From positions 1 through 48,435 of IMG/VR virus record IMGVR_UViG_3300009168_000018: DNA of 48,435 nucleotides, one strand, 5' to 3'. This DNA is from a virus. This document shows, one piece after another, positions 39,880-46,444 of this stretch (position 1 is the first letter of the stretch; every line of letters begins with the position of its first letter). The position numbers were made by a program, and so were the translations under genes. The notes beneath the pieces are model-generated. The model was not told the DNA's origin, did no database searches, and worked only from the letters and a program-made list of their open reading frames with translations.

Positions 39880-39980
39880 CTCTTAGCTCCCCACGCCCCG
39901 CCTCCCGCGTTCCTCCGGCCCCGGTCGATATTCTACCCATACCCCGCTCCGACGCCTTAGCGGGGGCGTGGCGAATTGCC

Positions 39981-39998
39981 TCAGATATAGTTGTCTGA
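39981..39998. promoter_or_regulatory. Inverted repeat, possible operator
   Basis: TCAGATATAGTTGTCTGA has seven-base arms with one mismatch. It lies between two divergent promoters and differs from the Xre operator sequence. Confidence 0.35.
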
Positions 39999-40064
39999 AA
40001 TGGGGCGGGAATCCCCCCTTCTTAGCCATTTTGGAAATTCGGGCGGAATTCTTGTCAGGAACGG

Positions 40065-40094
40065 TTGACCGGCGGCCTATATATGGTGTAGACT
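40065..40094 (+). promoter_or_regulatory. Promoter of the 40138-42276 operon
   Basis: TTGACC (40065-40070), 18 bases, TAGACT (40089-40094). Transcription would begin about 38 bases before the first ATG. Confidence 0.55.
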
Positions 40095-40137
40095 GTGGAT
40101 GCTGACGGACGATAAAGAACATTGGAAGGGAAAAGAA

Positions 40138-40533
40138 ATGAGCCGAATCGAAAAGAAAATCGCCTGGACGACGAAAGGCGGCAAGCCGGCCCGGATTACG
40201 ATTCAGCTGGAAACCTCAAAGGAAGTCGAAGCCGACGGCGACATGTGCGAGGTGCCGTGCTGCGAACTGCAGATCGAGGCAGAGGTTGCCGGCCTCCCGC
40301 AAATCGGCCCGATCGCTCGCCGCTCGGTAACGGTGGCCGGCGACACCTACCCGGCCACGATCGGCAAACTGGTAATCCCGGCCGCCCAGTTGGCTCAGGT
40401 GGATACCGCCCTGTCCGAAATCTACGCCACGCCCGAGTGGCAGGCGAAGCTGGCGGCCGAAGCCGCTGACGCGGCTGCCGAGTGGAAATACGCGGAGCAC
40501 GCCACGGCGATGCGGCGGCACATGGCAGAGTGA
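40138..40533 (+). CDS. Hypothetical protein, 131 aa
   Basis: The ATG at 40138 follows GGAAGGGAAAAGA. It has a beta-rich front (KPARITIQLETSKEVEADGD; CCELQIEAEVAGLPQIGPIA) and a helical Ala-rich end (WQAKLAAEAADAAAEWKYAE). First gene of its operon. Not recognised. Confidence 0.7.
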   Translation: MSRIEKKIAWTTKGGKPARITIQLETSKEVEADGDMCEVPCCELQIEAEVAGLPQIGPIARRSVTVAGDTYPATIGKLVIPAAQLAQVDTALSEIYATPEWQAKLAAEAADAAAEWKYAEHATAMRRHMAE

Positions 40534-40558
40534 GTTCCTTTTTCTCAGGAGATGACGC

Positions 40559-40762
40559 ATGAGCGCGAAGAACCCCGGGGCCGGCTGGTATTTCTCGATT
40601 CACACGATGAGCGGCTGCGGAATTTCCAGCGGCACGAGCACGCGGGGGCCGTTCGAGAATGAGCTTGAGCGATTCGAGGAAATGGCCAAGCACATCAAGG
40701 CTGGCAGCACGATCACCACGTACAGGATCCACGAGGATGGATCTGAGAAAGAGGGAGTGTAG
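40559..40762 (+). CDS. Hypothetical protein, 67 aa
   Basis: Starts after CAGGAGATGACGC. Contains GWYFSIHTMSGCGISSGTST and an acidic helix (ENELERFEEMAKHIKAG). No known motif. Confidence 0.6.
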   Translation: MSAKNPGAGWYFSIHTMSGCGISSGTSTRGPFENELERFEEMAKHIKAGSTITTYRIHEDGSEKEGV

Positions 40763-40764
40763 AA

Positions 40765-40968
40765 ATGAGCAAGAAGCCCCAGTCAATCGATTTCAAGGCC
40801 CGCCTTCGCGGGCGTGAGCGTTCGCCTGCGGCCGAGCGGCGAACCGAGACCGTAAACGTGCTGCTCACTCCGGCCGAGCGTGAGCGACTGAACGAACTGG
40901 TCTTGGCGGCGGACCTGACGGTGACCGAGTTCTGCCGCCGGCGGATTTTTGCGGAGACTGACCGATGA
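40765..40968 (+). CDS. Ribbon-helix-helix-like DNA-binding protein
   Basis: 67 residues. After a basic front the sequence ETVNVLLTPAERERLNELVL then DLTVTEFCRRRIFAE has the strand-helix-helix plan of Arc/MetJ-type regulators. It is probably a small transcription factor or plasmid-like accessory protein; its sites are not identified. It overlaps the next gene by ATGA. Confidence 0.62.
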   Translation: MSKKPQSIDFKARLRGRERSPAAERRTETVNVLLTPAERERLNELVLAADLTVTEFCRRRIFAETDR

Positions 40969-41150
40969 GAGAGCCAAAAGACTTCACCCGGCGGCGAAAG
41001 GGCGGGAACATCGTGCTCTGCCAGCAGTGCGGCCGCAAGGGCTGGCTCCGACAGTACCGCGACGGGTCGGCCGAGGTGATCCACCGGATTGAGTACCGCG
41101 GGATAATGCCGATCGTCGCGGACCATTGCACGCTAGAACGAGTCCACTAA
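40965..41150 (+). CDS. Small zinc-binding-like protein, 61 aa
   Basis: CQQCGRKGWLRQYRDGSAEV and a later DHC give a Cys/His set for one zinc. It is basic and coupled to the RHH-like gene. Function unknown. Confidence 0.55.
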   Translation: MREPKDFTRRRKGGNIVLCQQCGRKGWLRQYRDGSAEVIHRIEYRGIMPIVADHCTLERVH

Positions 41151-41179
41151 CCGCGGCACTGCCGCAGAGGAGGGAGAGA

Positions 41180-41527
41180 ATGGCACGCGCAAAAAACCTA
41201 AAAAACCTGATGATCTACAACGGCGTGGACCTGCGCGAGATGCTGGCCGTGGATGGCGACGGAATGGAGGTGGATTCTTCGTGGATCGGCTATCGCGAGG
41301 GAGGCGACACACGCGCCCACGTGCGGCGAATGGATGATCGCGGATCGACCGACGAGGTAAGCGTAATCGCGCTTGAGGCTGACGCGGACAGCTTGCTGGT
41401 CGGCGAATTAGTATTCGCCAGCGATTTGGCACTTGCCCAACTCAAGCGGAAGCTGCACATGCTATCCGAGTGCTGTTCGGCTGGCACGCTCGCCTGCGAT
41501 GCCGGCGTGTACGATTTTTGGTTCTAA
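41180..41527 (+). CDS. Hypothetical protein, 115 aa
   Basis: The ATG at 41180 has AGGAGGGAGAGA before it, next to a small GCGGC-ACT-GCCGC hairpin (41153-41165). The protein is acidic (LREMLAVDGDGMEVDSSWIG) and ends with a Cys-containing, aromatic tail (CCSAGTLACDAGVYDFWF). Not recognised. Confidence 0.6.
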   Translation: MARAKNLKNLMIYNGVDLREMLAVDGDGMEVDSSWIGYREGGDTRAHVRRMDDRGSTDEVSVIALEADADSLLVGELVFASDLALAQLKRKLHMLSECCSAGTLACDAGVYDFWF

Positions 41528-41560
41528 CCGCGGCCACGCCCGCAAGAGGAGGAGATTGAG

Positions 41561-41743
41561 ATGAGCGAGGTTACGATTATCTGCGACTGCGGGTACTGCA
41601 CAGACATCAGCCTGATTAGCGAGACCAATCCACGCCGCTGCTCAAAATGCGGCGGGGAATTGAAAATCAGCGGGACAGACGATCCGGTGTACGTGGACGG
41701 CGAATACAACCCGGTTTTGTTCTCGGACAAGGACGCTGAGTAA
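41561..41743 (+). CDS. Small zinc-ribbon-like protein, 60 aa
   Basis: CDCGYCTDISLISETNPRRC then SKCGGEL forms two CxxC-type pairs. Its leader (CCGCGGCCACGCCCGCAAG before AGGAGG) resembles that of the upstream gene. Confidence 0.6.
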   Translation: MSEVTIICDCGYCTDISLISETNPRRCSKCGGELKISGTDDPVYVDGEYNPVLFSDKDAE

Positions 41744-41794
41744 CCCACTCCCGCCCACCCGGGCGGCACGCCCGGGGCGGAAGAAAGGACGAAC

Positions 41795-42052
41795 ATGAAC
41801 GACATACGTGAAGCATTGAAACGCCTGAGCAAGCTGCCTGACGCCTGGAACTGGTGTATCGAAAACTCCAAGCTAGGCATAGTCGTAACCGTAAACACGC
41901 TCGGCGACGGCTGGCTGTATTACCAGGAAATCGTGCAGACGGTTGACGAAATACCGACCGCTATCAATCTGGTGTTGGAGCGAGTCGAGCGGCGGGATCC
42001 ATCGGACCCGATCCCGGCGCGGCCGCGGCCGAAAGAAAGGACGAAGCGATGA
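41795..42052 (+). CDS. Hypothetical protein, 85 aa
   Basis: Has GAAAGGAC before the ATG and a CCCGGGC/GCCCGGG hairpin (41757-41775) in its leader. Mixed alpha/beta (LGIVVTVNTLGDGWLYYQEI) with a basic Pro/Arg-rich end. Unknown role; overlaps the next gene. Confidence 0.6.
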   Translation: MNDIREALKRLSKLPDAWNWCIENSKLGIVVTVNTLGDGWLYYQEIVQTVDEIPTAINLVLERVERRDPSDPIPARPRPKERTKR

Positions 42053-42276
42053 ACAACGACCATTACCGCCTCGAAGGCGAGCGAGAACTGCGGGAGGCTA
42101 TCACGTCGAGTCTCCACGCTCGCATCGCGGCGCTCGAGGAACTGGTGCGAAGGCTGCGGGAAACCGACGAATACGGGTTGCTCCTTTCGTGCCCGAGCAA
42201 GCTCGCCGCCTACAACGCCGAGACGGAGCGGATGATCTCCCAGTGTGGGCAGACCGCCCCCAGCAAATCAGTCTGA
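42049..42276 (+). CDS. Small coiled-coil protein, 75 aa
   Basis: A helical protein (REAITSSLHARIAALEELVR; RLRETDEY) with a short Cys-containing end. Last gene of this operon; GAAAGGAC precedes its ATG. Confidence 0.55.
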   Translation: MNNDHYRLEGERELREAITSSLHARIAALEELVRRLRETDEYGLLLSCPSKLAAYNAETERMISQCGQTAPSKSV

Positions 42277-42346
42277 CCCTGCCCCGGGTCACCGGGCACG
42301 CACGAAGCCGCCTCTGCTCTCCGGAGCACGCGGCTGACGGCGTTTC

Positions 42347-42375
42347 TTGCCAAGGTGCGGCCGCTCCGCTATAAT
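42347..42375 (+). promoter_or_regulatory. Consensus promoter of a small RNA gene
   Basis: TTGCCA (42347-42352), exactly 17 bases, TATAAT (42370-42375). This is the best sigma70-type match seen in the window, and no protein gene follows it. Confidence 0.75.
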
Positions 42376-42381
42376 TCGGGT

Positions 42382-42507
42382 GAATTGAAGCCCGAAAGGG
42401 CCTCTGGGATGCCGGCGCCGAGTCCGGCGTGAATATCGCGGCATGAGCCGCAACAACGATTTTGCCTTGAACAACCCCGGGTCTGCTCCCGGGGTTGTTC
42501 GTTTCTT
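42382..42507 (+). ncRNA. Small noncoding RNA beside attP
   Basis: Predicted transcript of about 125 bases from the consensus promoter to a strong terminator. It would fold as four hairpins: GCCC-GAAA-GGGC (42390-42401), GCCGG/CCGGC (42411-42428), GCGGC-ATGA-GCCGC (42438-42451) and the terminator. Unpaired AACAACGATTTTGCC (42452-42466) could be a seed for pairing. Only a 28-codon frame without ribosome site exists here, so a regulatory RNA is more likely. It lies between the small-protein operon and the repressor. Confidence 0.65.
42469..42507 (+). terminator. Strong rho-independent terminator
   Basis: GAACAACCCCGGG (42469-42481), loop TCTGCT, CCCGGGGTTGTTC (42488-42500): 13 perfect pairs, then GTTTCTT. 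It ends the small RNA and shields the attP/immunity region. Confidence 0.82.
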
Positions 42508-42523
42508 GGGCACTCTGGCCGTG

Positions 42524-42542
42524 CGCTAGGTTCAGCCTAGCG
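42524..42542. repeat. Inverted repeat next to attP
   Basis: CGCTAGG-TTCAG-CCTAGCG, a perfect 7-base inverted repeat 22 bases before the tRNA-like core. It could be an integrase arm site or a hairpin. Confidence 0.4.
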
Positions 42543-42563
42543 ACCCTAATCTAAGCCTGACAG

Positions 42564-42607
42564 TTCGGGACCAAGAGGCCGGAGGTTCAAATCCTCTCGC
42601 CCCGACT
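42564..42607 (+). other. attP core: 3' half of a tRNA-Pro gene
   Basis: The sequence begins at an anticodon loop TTCGGGA (anticodon CGG) and the 3' anticodon strand CCAAG. AGGCC follows, then a T-arm GGAGG-TTCAAAT-CCTCT (42581-42597), acceptor strand CGCCCCG (42598-42604) and A. It matches the form of bacterial tRNA-Pro(CGG) from anticodon loop to discriminator, and the 5' half is missing. Tyrosine integrases commonly use such a copy so that integration restores the host tRNA. It lies 650 bases before the integrase gene. Confidence 0.78.
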
Positions 42608-42679
42608 CGACGTAAACCGCTGGTACGGCGGGTGATTCGTCGCTTTGCCGACGTTCGGTTCACAACGTGTCGATTTCTC

Positions 42680-42708
42680 TTGACCGTTAGGAACCATCCT
42701 AATATATT
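42680..42708 (+). promoter_or_regulatory. Repressor promoter with embedded operator O1
   Basis: TTGACC (42680-42685), 17 bases, TATATT (42703-42708). The spacer is almost wholly the palindrome TTAGGAACCATCCTAA (42687-42702). The start would be at or next to the ATG at 42715, so the message should be leaderless. The operator position implies autorepression. Confidence 0.75.
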
Positions 42709-42714
42709 GGGGGC

Positions 42715-42951
42715 ATGAGCACCGTGGCATCCGACCTCCAGTTTGTGTTTGGGCAGCGAATCAGGGCAGAGCGAGAGCGGCAGGGCATCAGCCAAGCCGA
42801 ACTCGCAAGGCGGCTCGATATGCATCAGCCGGACCTCTGCGATCTTGAGAAGGGCCGCCATTCTGCGACCCTCGAAACGGTCGAACGGATTGCGATTCAG
42901 CTTGCGGTTCCGCCTTCGACCCTTCTAAACTCGCCACAGCCAACGGCTTAG
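42715..42951 (+). CDS. Xre-family repressor (cI-like HTH)
   Basis: 78 residues, almost entirely one HTH_3 domain: FGQRIRAERERQGISQAELA, RRLDMHQPDLCDLEKGRH and ATLETVERIAIQLAVPPSTL. Residues about 28-50 form the helix-turn-helix. It lacks the C-terminal cleavage/dimer domain of cI, so induction must work differently. No ribosome site precedes it, fitting a leaderless mRNA. It probably binds the TTAGGA-N4-TCCTAA palindromes at 42687, 43000 and 43019. Confidence 0.82.
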   Translation: MSTVASDLQFVFGQRIRAERERQGISQAELARRLDMHQPDLCDLEKGRHSATLETVERIAIQLAVPPSTLLNSPQPTA

Positions 42952-42991
42952 GAAATTTCCGAATTTCTTGCCGTTCCGGGCTGATTCTCCA

Positions 42992-43034
42992 TTGACATCT
43001 TAGGAACGTTCCTATAGATTAGGACACGTCCTAA
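42992..43034 (+). promoter_or_regulatory. Integrase promoter with operators O2 and O3
   Basis: TTGACA (42992-42997), 17 bases, TAGATT (43015-43020). O2 TTAGGAACGTTCCTAT (43000-43015) fills the spacer, and O3 TTAGGACACGTCCTAA (43019-43034) covers the start point. Binding at either would block transcription of the integrase. Confidence 0.75.
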
Positions 43035-43042
43035 GATTCATC

Positions 43043-43062
43043 CCGGGGGTACGATCCCCCGG
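43043..43062 (+). other. Leader hairpin resembling a tRNA T-arm
   Basis: CCGGGGG-TACGAT-CCCCCGG, followed by CCTACTCCA, looks like a tRNA 3' end, but the loop is six bases and there is no 5' partner. It is probably a leader hairpin in the integrase mRNA or an accessory att element. Confidence 0.4.
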
Positions 43063-43228
43063 CCTACTCCATGCCTCGGAGGGCTCGGCCCGTGGAGTTG
43101 TGGCGGCACGGCGGCATTCTAGACAATTTATCTGGCAGTTCCATCATGCGGACTGTCGGATTAGATTGGCACACCTACGGATGGTGCAAGACGTACTGCG
43201 GGTCGCGCGCCCGCACGGAAGGCACTAG

Positions 43229-43256
43229 CACGGCCCGCCCATTACGGGAGACCGTG
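43229..43256 (+). promoter_or_regulatory. Hairpin over the integrase ribosome site
   Basis: CACGGCCCG (43229-43237) can pair with CGGG (43245-43248) and CCGTG (43252-43256). This would bury part of the GGGAG (43246-43250) that serves the integrase ATG at 43261. Translation may be held low. The rest of 43071-43228 holds no supported gene. Confidence 0.4.
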
Positions 43257-43260
43257 CAAC

Positions 43261-44151
43261 ATGATCTTGCCTCTGAGTGTGTCCGACTTCGCCGCCCGCG
43301 TGTATCTGCCTCACCACCCCTCGATCTCGCCGACCTGGCGGGCCGAGATTCTGAGGACCGCCCGACTGATCGAGGAATGGAGCGGCGAGCCGCTGTCGAT
43401 CGGGGAGTTGACGGACGACCTGATTGCCGACTGGCTCCTGATGAGCAGCGGCCGCTGGTCCGCCAAGACGCTCAACAATCGCCGTATGACGATCTTGACG
43501 CTCTGGCGGTTCGCCCACCGCAAGGATCACCACGCGGGCCTGCCCCGCGACGTGCCGCGATGGCCGGAGATTCAGCGTGTGCCCGAGGCGTGGACGCTCG
43601 AGGAGATCGAGCGGCTGCTGGTCACCTGCTCGCGTCTTGTCGGCCGGGTCGGTCAGGTGCCCGCGTCTTGCTGGTGGCCCGCGCTCTTGCTCACGCTCTA
43701 TTGGAGCGGTGCCCGGATCTCGACGGTGCTCGCAATCGAGCCGGCGGACTTCAATCCGGCCGAGGGCTACGTCGTCGCCCGGCACACGAAGAACCGACGC
43801 GAGAAGCTCTACCCGTTGCACGCTCAGGTGGTCGAGGCCATCGCCCGGATATTCGACCCGGCGGCACCACGGCTGTTCGTCTGGCCGTACTGCCGGCGGC
43901 AATTATGGGCGCAGTTTCGCAAGCTGGTGGTCAAGGCCGGGCTGTCGATCGGCAAGGGCGGGATGCAGTTATTCCACCGACTCCGACGATCCAACCTCTC
44001 GTACTGCGCGGTGGCCGACGTGAGAATCGCCCAGAGGCAGGCGGATCATTCCTCGGAGGCATTGACCAGGGCAAGGTACATCGATCCGCGAATCGCACCG
44101 GAGCGGTCGGCGGTGGACGTGCTGCCAGTGCCGCGATTTCACGCGGCGTAA
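43261..44151 (+). CDS. int: Tyrosine recombinase integrase
   Basis: 296 residues. A SAM-like core-binding domain occupies residues about 8-95. The catalytic domain holds R152 (SGARISTVL), K177 (HTKNRREK), H239 and R242 (FHRLRRSNLS), H263 (QADHSSEALT) and nucleophile Y273 (RARYIDP), so the full active-site set is present. It inserts the phage at a tRNA-Pro gene if the attP assignment is right. Expression is likely controlled by the Xre operators upstream and a leader hairpin. A 475-residue open frame in another phase overlaps it and is a shadow. Confidence 0.92.
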   Translation: MILPLSVSDFAARVYLPHHPSISPTWRAEILRTARLIEEWSGEPLSIGELTDDLIADWLLMSSGRWSAKTLNNRRMTILTLWRFAHRKDHHAGLPRDVPRWPEIQRVPEAWTLEEIERLLVTCSRLVGRVGQVPASCWWPALLLTLYWSGARISTVLAIEPADFNPAEGYVVARHTKNRREKLYPLHAQVVEAIARIFDPAAPRLFVWPYCRRQLWAQFRKLVVKAGLSIGKGGMQLFHRLRRSNLSYCAVADVRIAQRQADHSSEALTRARYIDPRIAPERSAVDVLPVPRFHAA

Positions 44152-44494
44152 TTCAGGGTGGCCGTGACGTCGGGCCGGTGACAATCCCTCTTGGCCGAGG
44201 AGGAGTTGCTGGCCCGGCGTCGTTTCTTGTTCACGAGCTTCGTCCGGGTGTGTGTCCCCGGACCACGAGCCGGTCGGTGCATTCCCTTTCGGGCTCTCCC
44301 GGCCGGCGTTTTTCTACGGGGCCAGCGGCCCGGCCTGTCTCAAGGATCCCGCGGGCCGGGATGCGGCACGAAGAGGCAAACCAACCGTGCAGCCGGTGCA
44401 AGCCCGGCCTGGCCCCTTCTCTTCTCTCCCCCGCGTCCTGCGTGTTACCCGATTGCGGGGCGCGGGGGGTCTTTTTTAAGCAGGAGGCTGACGG
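44152..44494 (+). other. 343-base gap with structured DNA and no supported gene
   Basis: GC-rich, with several short palindromes (GAGCC/GGCTC and CCGGCCGG near 44265-44316, followed by TTTTT at 44309-44313). Open frames here lack ribosome sites and recognisable products. A terminator closes it at 44428-44477. It may hold the end of the integrase transcript and a start site for the early operon, though no convincing promoter was found. Confidence 0.4.
44428..44477 (+). terminator. Terminator before the early operon
   Basis: CCCCCGCG (44428-44435) pairs with CGCGGGGG (44461-44468), followed by GTC and six T. It stands only 18 bases before the next start codon, so if that gene is transcribed from upstream, this hairpin must be read through. 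Confidence 0.65.
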
Positions 44495-45526
44495 TTGACT
44501 AACGCCCTTGTTCCCGCCGAAGCGAAGCGGCACCTTGCTATCCTCGACAAGGCTCGCCAACAGCTTGCTGAAGCCCGGTCTATTTCCGAGGTCAAGGAAA
44601 TTCGAGCCAAGAGCAAGGCCCTCTTCGACTACTTTAAGAGCCAGCGGGAAATGGGCCGGGAATCCAGGAACCATGCTCAGAAGATTATGTTTCTGGCGGA
44701 GATCCGAATCGGCGAAATGATAGCGGACACGAAGCTAAAGACCAACCAACACGGTGCCAGTAACGACGTGTTACCGGCATTGACGGACCTTGGTGTTACC
44801 AGAATCGAATCCTCTCGCTTTCAGGCTATGGCTCGTGTGGAACAGCAGACGTTTGACGATTGGTTTGACGGCGAATGTGGAGCAGGTCGGGAACCGACAA
44901 GGGCCGGACTCGTCAAGCTCGGCCGCCAGTCGCACCGGAAAGACTGGGCGGAAGATCCGCTTGAGCCCATCGAAGGCGTCTGTACCGACCTGCGTGAGCT
45001 TGTCGAGGCGGGCAGCAAGTTCCGTTGTATCTACGCGGATCCGCCCTGGTCCTACGACAATCAGGAGACACGGGCCTCGACGGACAATCACTATGGCACG
45101 ATGACGGTGGAGCAAATCTGCGAAGAGCCCGTCTTGGAGCTGGCTGCCGACGACGCCCACTTGCACCTTTGGACGACGAACGCTTTTCTCTTCGATGCCC
45201 GAGCCGTTATGGCAGCGTGGGGATTTACCTACAAATCGTGCTTTGTCTGGGTGAAAAATCAAATGGGCATCGGGAACTACTGGCGGGTGTCCCATGAATT
45301 TATGTTGCTCGGAGTCCGTGGCAACGCGACCAACTTCCTCGCAAACGACCAGATGAGTTGGATCTGCACGGATCGGACAAAGCACAGCCGGAAGCCCCGC
45401 GAGGTTCGGCAGATGGTCGAGAAGGTAAGCCCCGGTCCTTACCTCGAAATGTACGGCCGGGAGGTCATTGACGGATGGACTGTTTATGGAAACCAGATTG
45501 AACGGAGTCCGCTCCTTGGAGATTGA
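44495..45526 (+). CDS. MT-A70 family adenine methyltransferase with helical N-terminal domain
   Basis: 343 residues. Residues 1-150 are helical and resemble phage ParB/DUF3102-type segments (ISEVKEIRAKSKALFDYFKS; AQKIMFLAEIRIGEMIAD). The C-terminal MT-A70 domain has YADPPWSYDNQ (DPPW 182-185), HLHLWTTNAFLFDARAVMA and KSCFVWVKNQMGIGNYWRV. It transfers methyl from SAM to N6 of adenine, in DNA for most phage members. TTG start with GGAGG (44483-44487) seven bases upstream. It overlaps a nuclease-like gene, so the two may work as a pair. Confidence 0.85.
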   Translation: MTNALVPAEAKRHLAILDKARQQLAEARSISEVKEIRAKSKALFDYFKSQREMGRESRNHAQKIMFLAEIRIGEMIADTKLKTNQHGASNDVLPALTDLGVTRIESSRFQAMARVEQQTFDDWFDGECGAGREPTRAGLVKLGRQSHRKDWAEDPLEPIEGVCTDLRELVEAGSKFRCIYADPPWSYDNQETRASTDNHYGTMTVEQICEEPVLELAADDAHLHLWTTNAFLFDARAVMAAWGFTYKSCFVWVKNQMGIGNYWRVSHEFMLLGVRGNATNFLANDQMSWICTDRTKHSRKPREVRQMVEKVSPGPYLEMYGREVIDGWTVYGNQIERSPLLGD

Positions 45527-46133
45527 CGACGCCCGCGGGCGATTTCTACGGATGGGCTCGGCCGAGTTGGGTCGCTTTGGCGAGGCCCTTTGGTCTGCGG
45601 TATTCAGTGCGTCGGGGGTGCGGTACGTCCCGCTATGCAGAATCGAGAACGGCGGCGCGCCAATGCTTGAGGGAAACGGGCGGATTGTCCTGCCTGACTT
45701 TGACGCCTACGGAAAAGGCTGGACGGCGTTCATTGACTCCAAGGCAAAGACGAACGTGGTCCGGTTCAATCTCGCCAAGGAACTCCGACACGGCATCGAC
45801 AGGCGGAATTGGGAAGAATACCTACGGTGCGGTGTGGTCGCACGGAAGAAGACCGGGATCGCCATCGTCGAGGTCTTTGGCGAAACCAAGAGCGAATGGT
45901 CTGGGGCCTTGCTCATTGAATCGCTGCGAAACCTGAATCCGCCAATCGCCGGGTTCTCCAATCAAGAGCACATGGTCTATTGGCCCCGCAAGCGATTCGT
46001 TGAACTCGACACCCTAAATCCTCTTGAGCTTTTCGAGGTCGCCAAGAACGTGCGGCCGGCCCCGTCCTACCGAGAGGAGTTGCGGCAGATTTTCAATTTT
46101 GACGCGGAGTTTCAAGGGGACTTGTTTCAATGA
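45486..46133 (+). CDS. Putative PD-(D/E)XK nuclease
   Basis: 215 residues from ATG 45486, which lies within the methyltransferase end. It has SAELGRFGEALWSAVF, then LPDFDAYGKGWTAFIDSKAK, giving PD (70-71) and DSK (84-86) in the right spacing for the PD-(D/E)XK fold, followed by a helix with RFNLAKELRHGIDRR. It could be a restriction-type enzyme paired with the MT-A70 methyltransferase or a recombination/processing nuclease. The core motif is visible; its specificity is not. Confidence 0.65.
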   Translation: METRLNGVRSLEIDDARGRFLRMGSAELGRFGEALWSAVFSASGVRYVPLCRIENGGAPMLEGNGRIVLPDFDAYGKGWTAFIDSKAKTNVVRFNLAKELRHGIDRRNWEEYLRCGVVARKKTGIAIVEVFGETKSEWSGALLIESLRNLNPPIAGFSNQEHMVYWPRKRFVELDTLNPLELFEVAKNVRPAPSYREELRQIFNFDAEFQGDLFQ

Positions 46134-46138
46134 CCCCC

Positions 46139-46200
46139 GGCACCCCGCCACACGGGACGATTGACAACTTCCCGTTTCGTGGCGACACGGGCGGGGTGCC
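46139..46200 (+). terminator. Branched hairpin after the nuclease gene
   Basis: GGCACCCCGCC (46139-46149) pairs with GGCGGGGTGCC (46190-46200), and an inner hairpin ACGGG/CCCGT (46152-46156 with 46171-46175) sits within. GCTTTAA follows, so the T-run is weak. Confidence 0.5.
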
Positions 46201-46218
46201 GCTTTAACGGAGAACGAA

Positions 46219-46440
46219 ATGTACACCTGCAATGGTTCGCCTCACGGCTGCGAAGGCGAGCGGTTTGGCGGCTGTGAATTTCACGAAAGAAACGACCCGA
46301 TGCACGGAGTCTACCTGACGAAACATCCGCCGGTCTGGTCGCGGCTTTTCGCGTCGCATTATCGGTGGGCTGGCGTGATTTGCCTGTCGCCGTGCGGGGA
46401 CGAATGGCAACTGGCAGCGGCGTTCATTACAGGAGCATGA
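46219..46440 (+). CDS. Small Cys/His-rich protein, 73 aa
   Basis: GGAG before the ATG. Cys and His residues crowd the front (YTCNGSPHGCEGERFGGCEFH), suggesting zinc. The second half is hydrophobic and aromatic. Unknown role. Confidence 0.6.
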   Translation: MYTCNGSPHGCEGERFGGCEFHERNDPMHGVYLTKHPPVWSRLFASHYRWAGVICLSPCGDEWQLAAAFITGA

Positions 46441-46444
46441 CGAA

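Noticed and set aside
42409-42430. Resemblance of the small RNA to a Cas9 tracrRNA end hairpin (CGCCGAGTCCGG)
   Set aside because: The likeness is limited to a few bases; no cas gene or CRISPR array is in the window.
42382-42507. The small RNA as a CsrB-type sponge for the phage CsrA
   Set aside because: CsrB-type RNAs carry many GGA loops; only one GGGA is present here, outside a loop.
42443-42529. A 28-codon frame through the terminator (MSRNNDFALNNPG)
   Set aside because: No ribosome site, and it runs through a perfect 13-pair terminator stem.
43036-43071. A tRNA gene ending in CCTACTCCA
   Set aside because: It has only a T-arm-like hairpin with a six-base loop and no matching 5' acceptor strand, so it is not a tRNA.
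43071-44498. A 475-residue open frame on the + strand over the integrase
   Set aside because: It reads the integrase gene in another phase. The integrase frame has a complete catalytic set, so this frame is a high-GC shadow.
44191-44502. A 103-codon frame between integrase and the MT-A70 gene
   Set aside because: It has no ribosome site, crosses a clear terminator hairpin and overlaps the next gene start; no domain.
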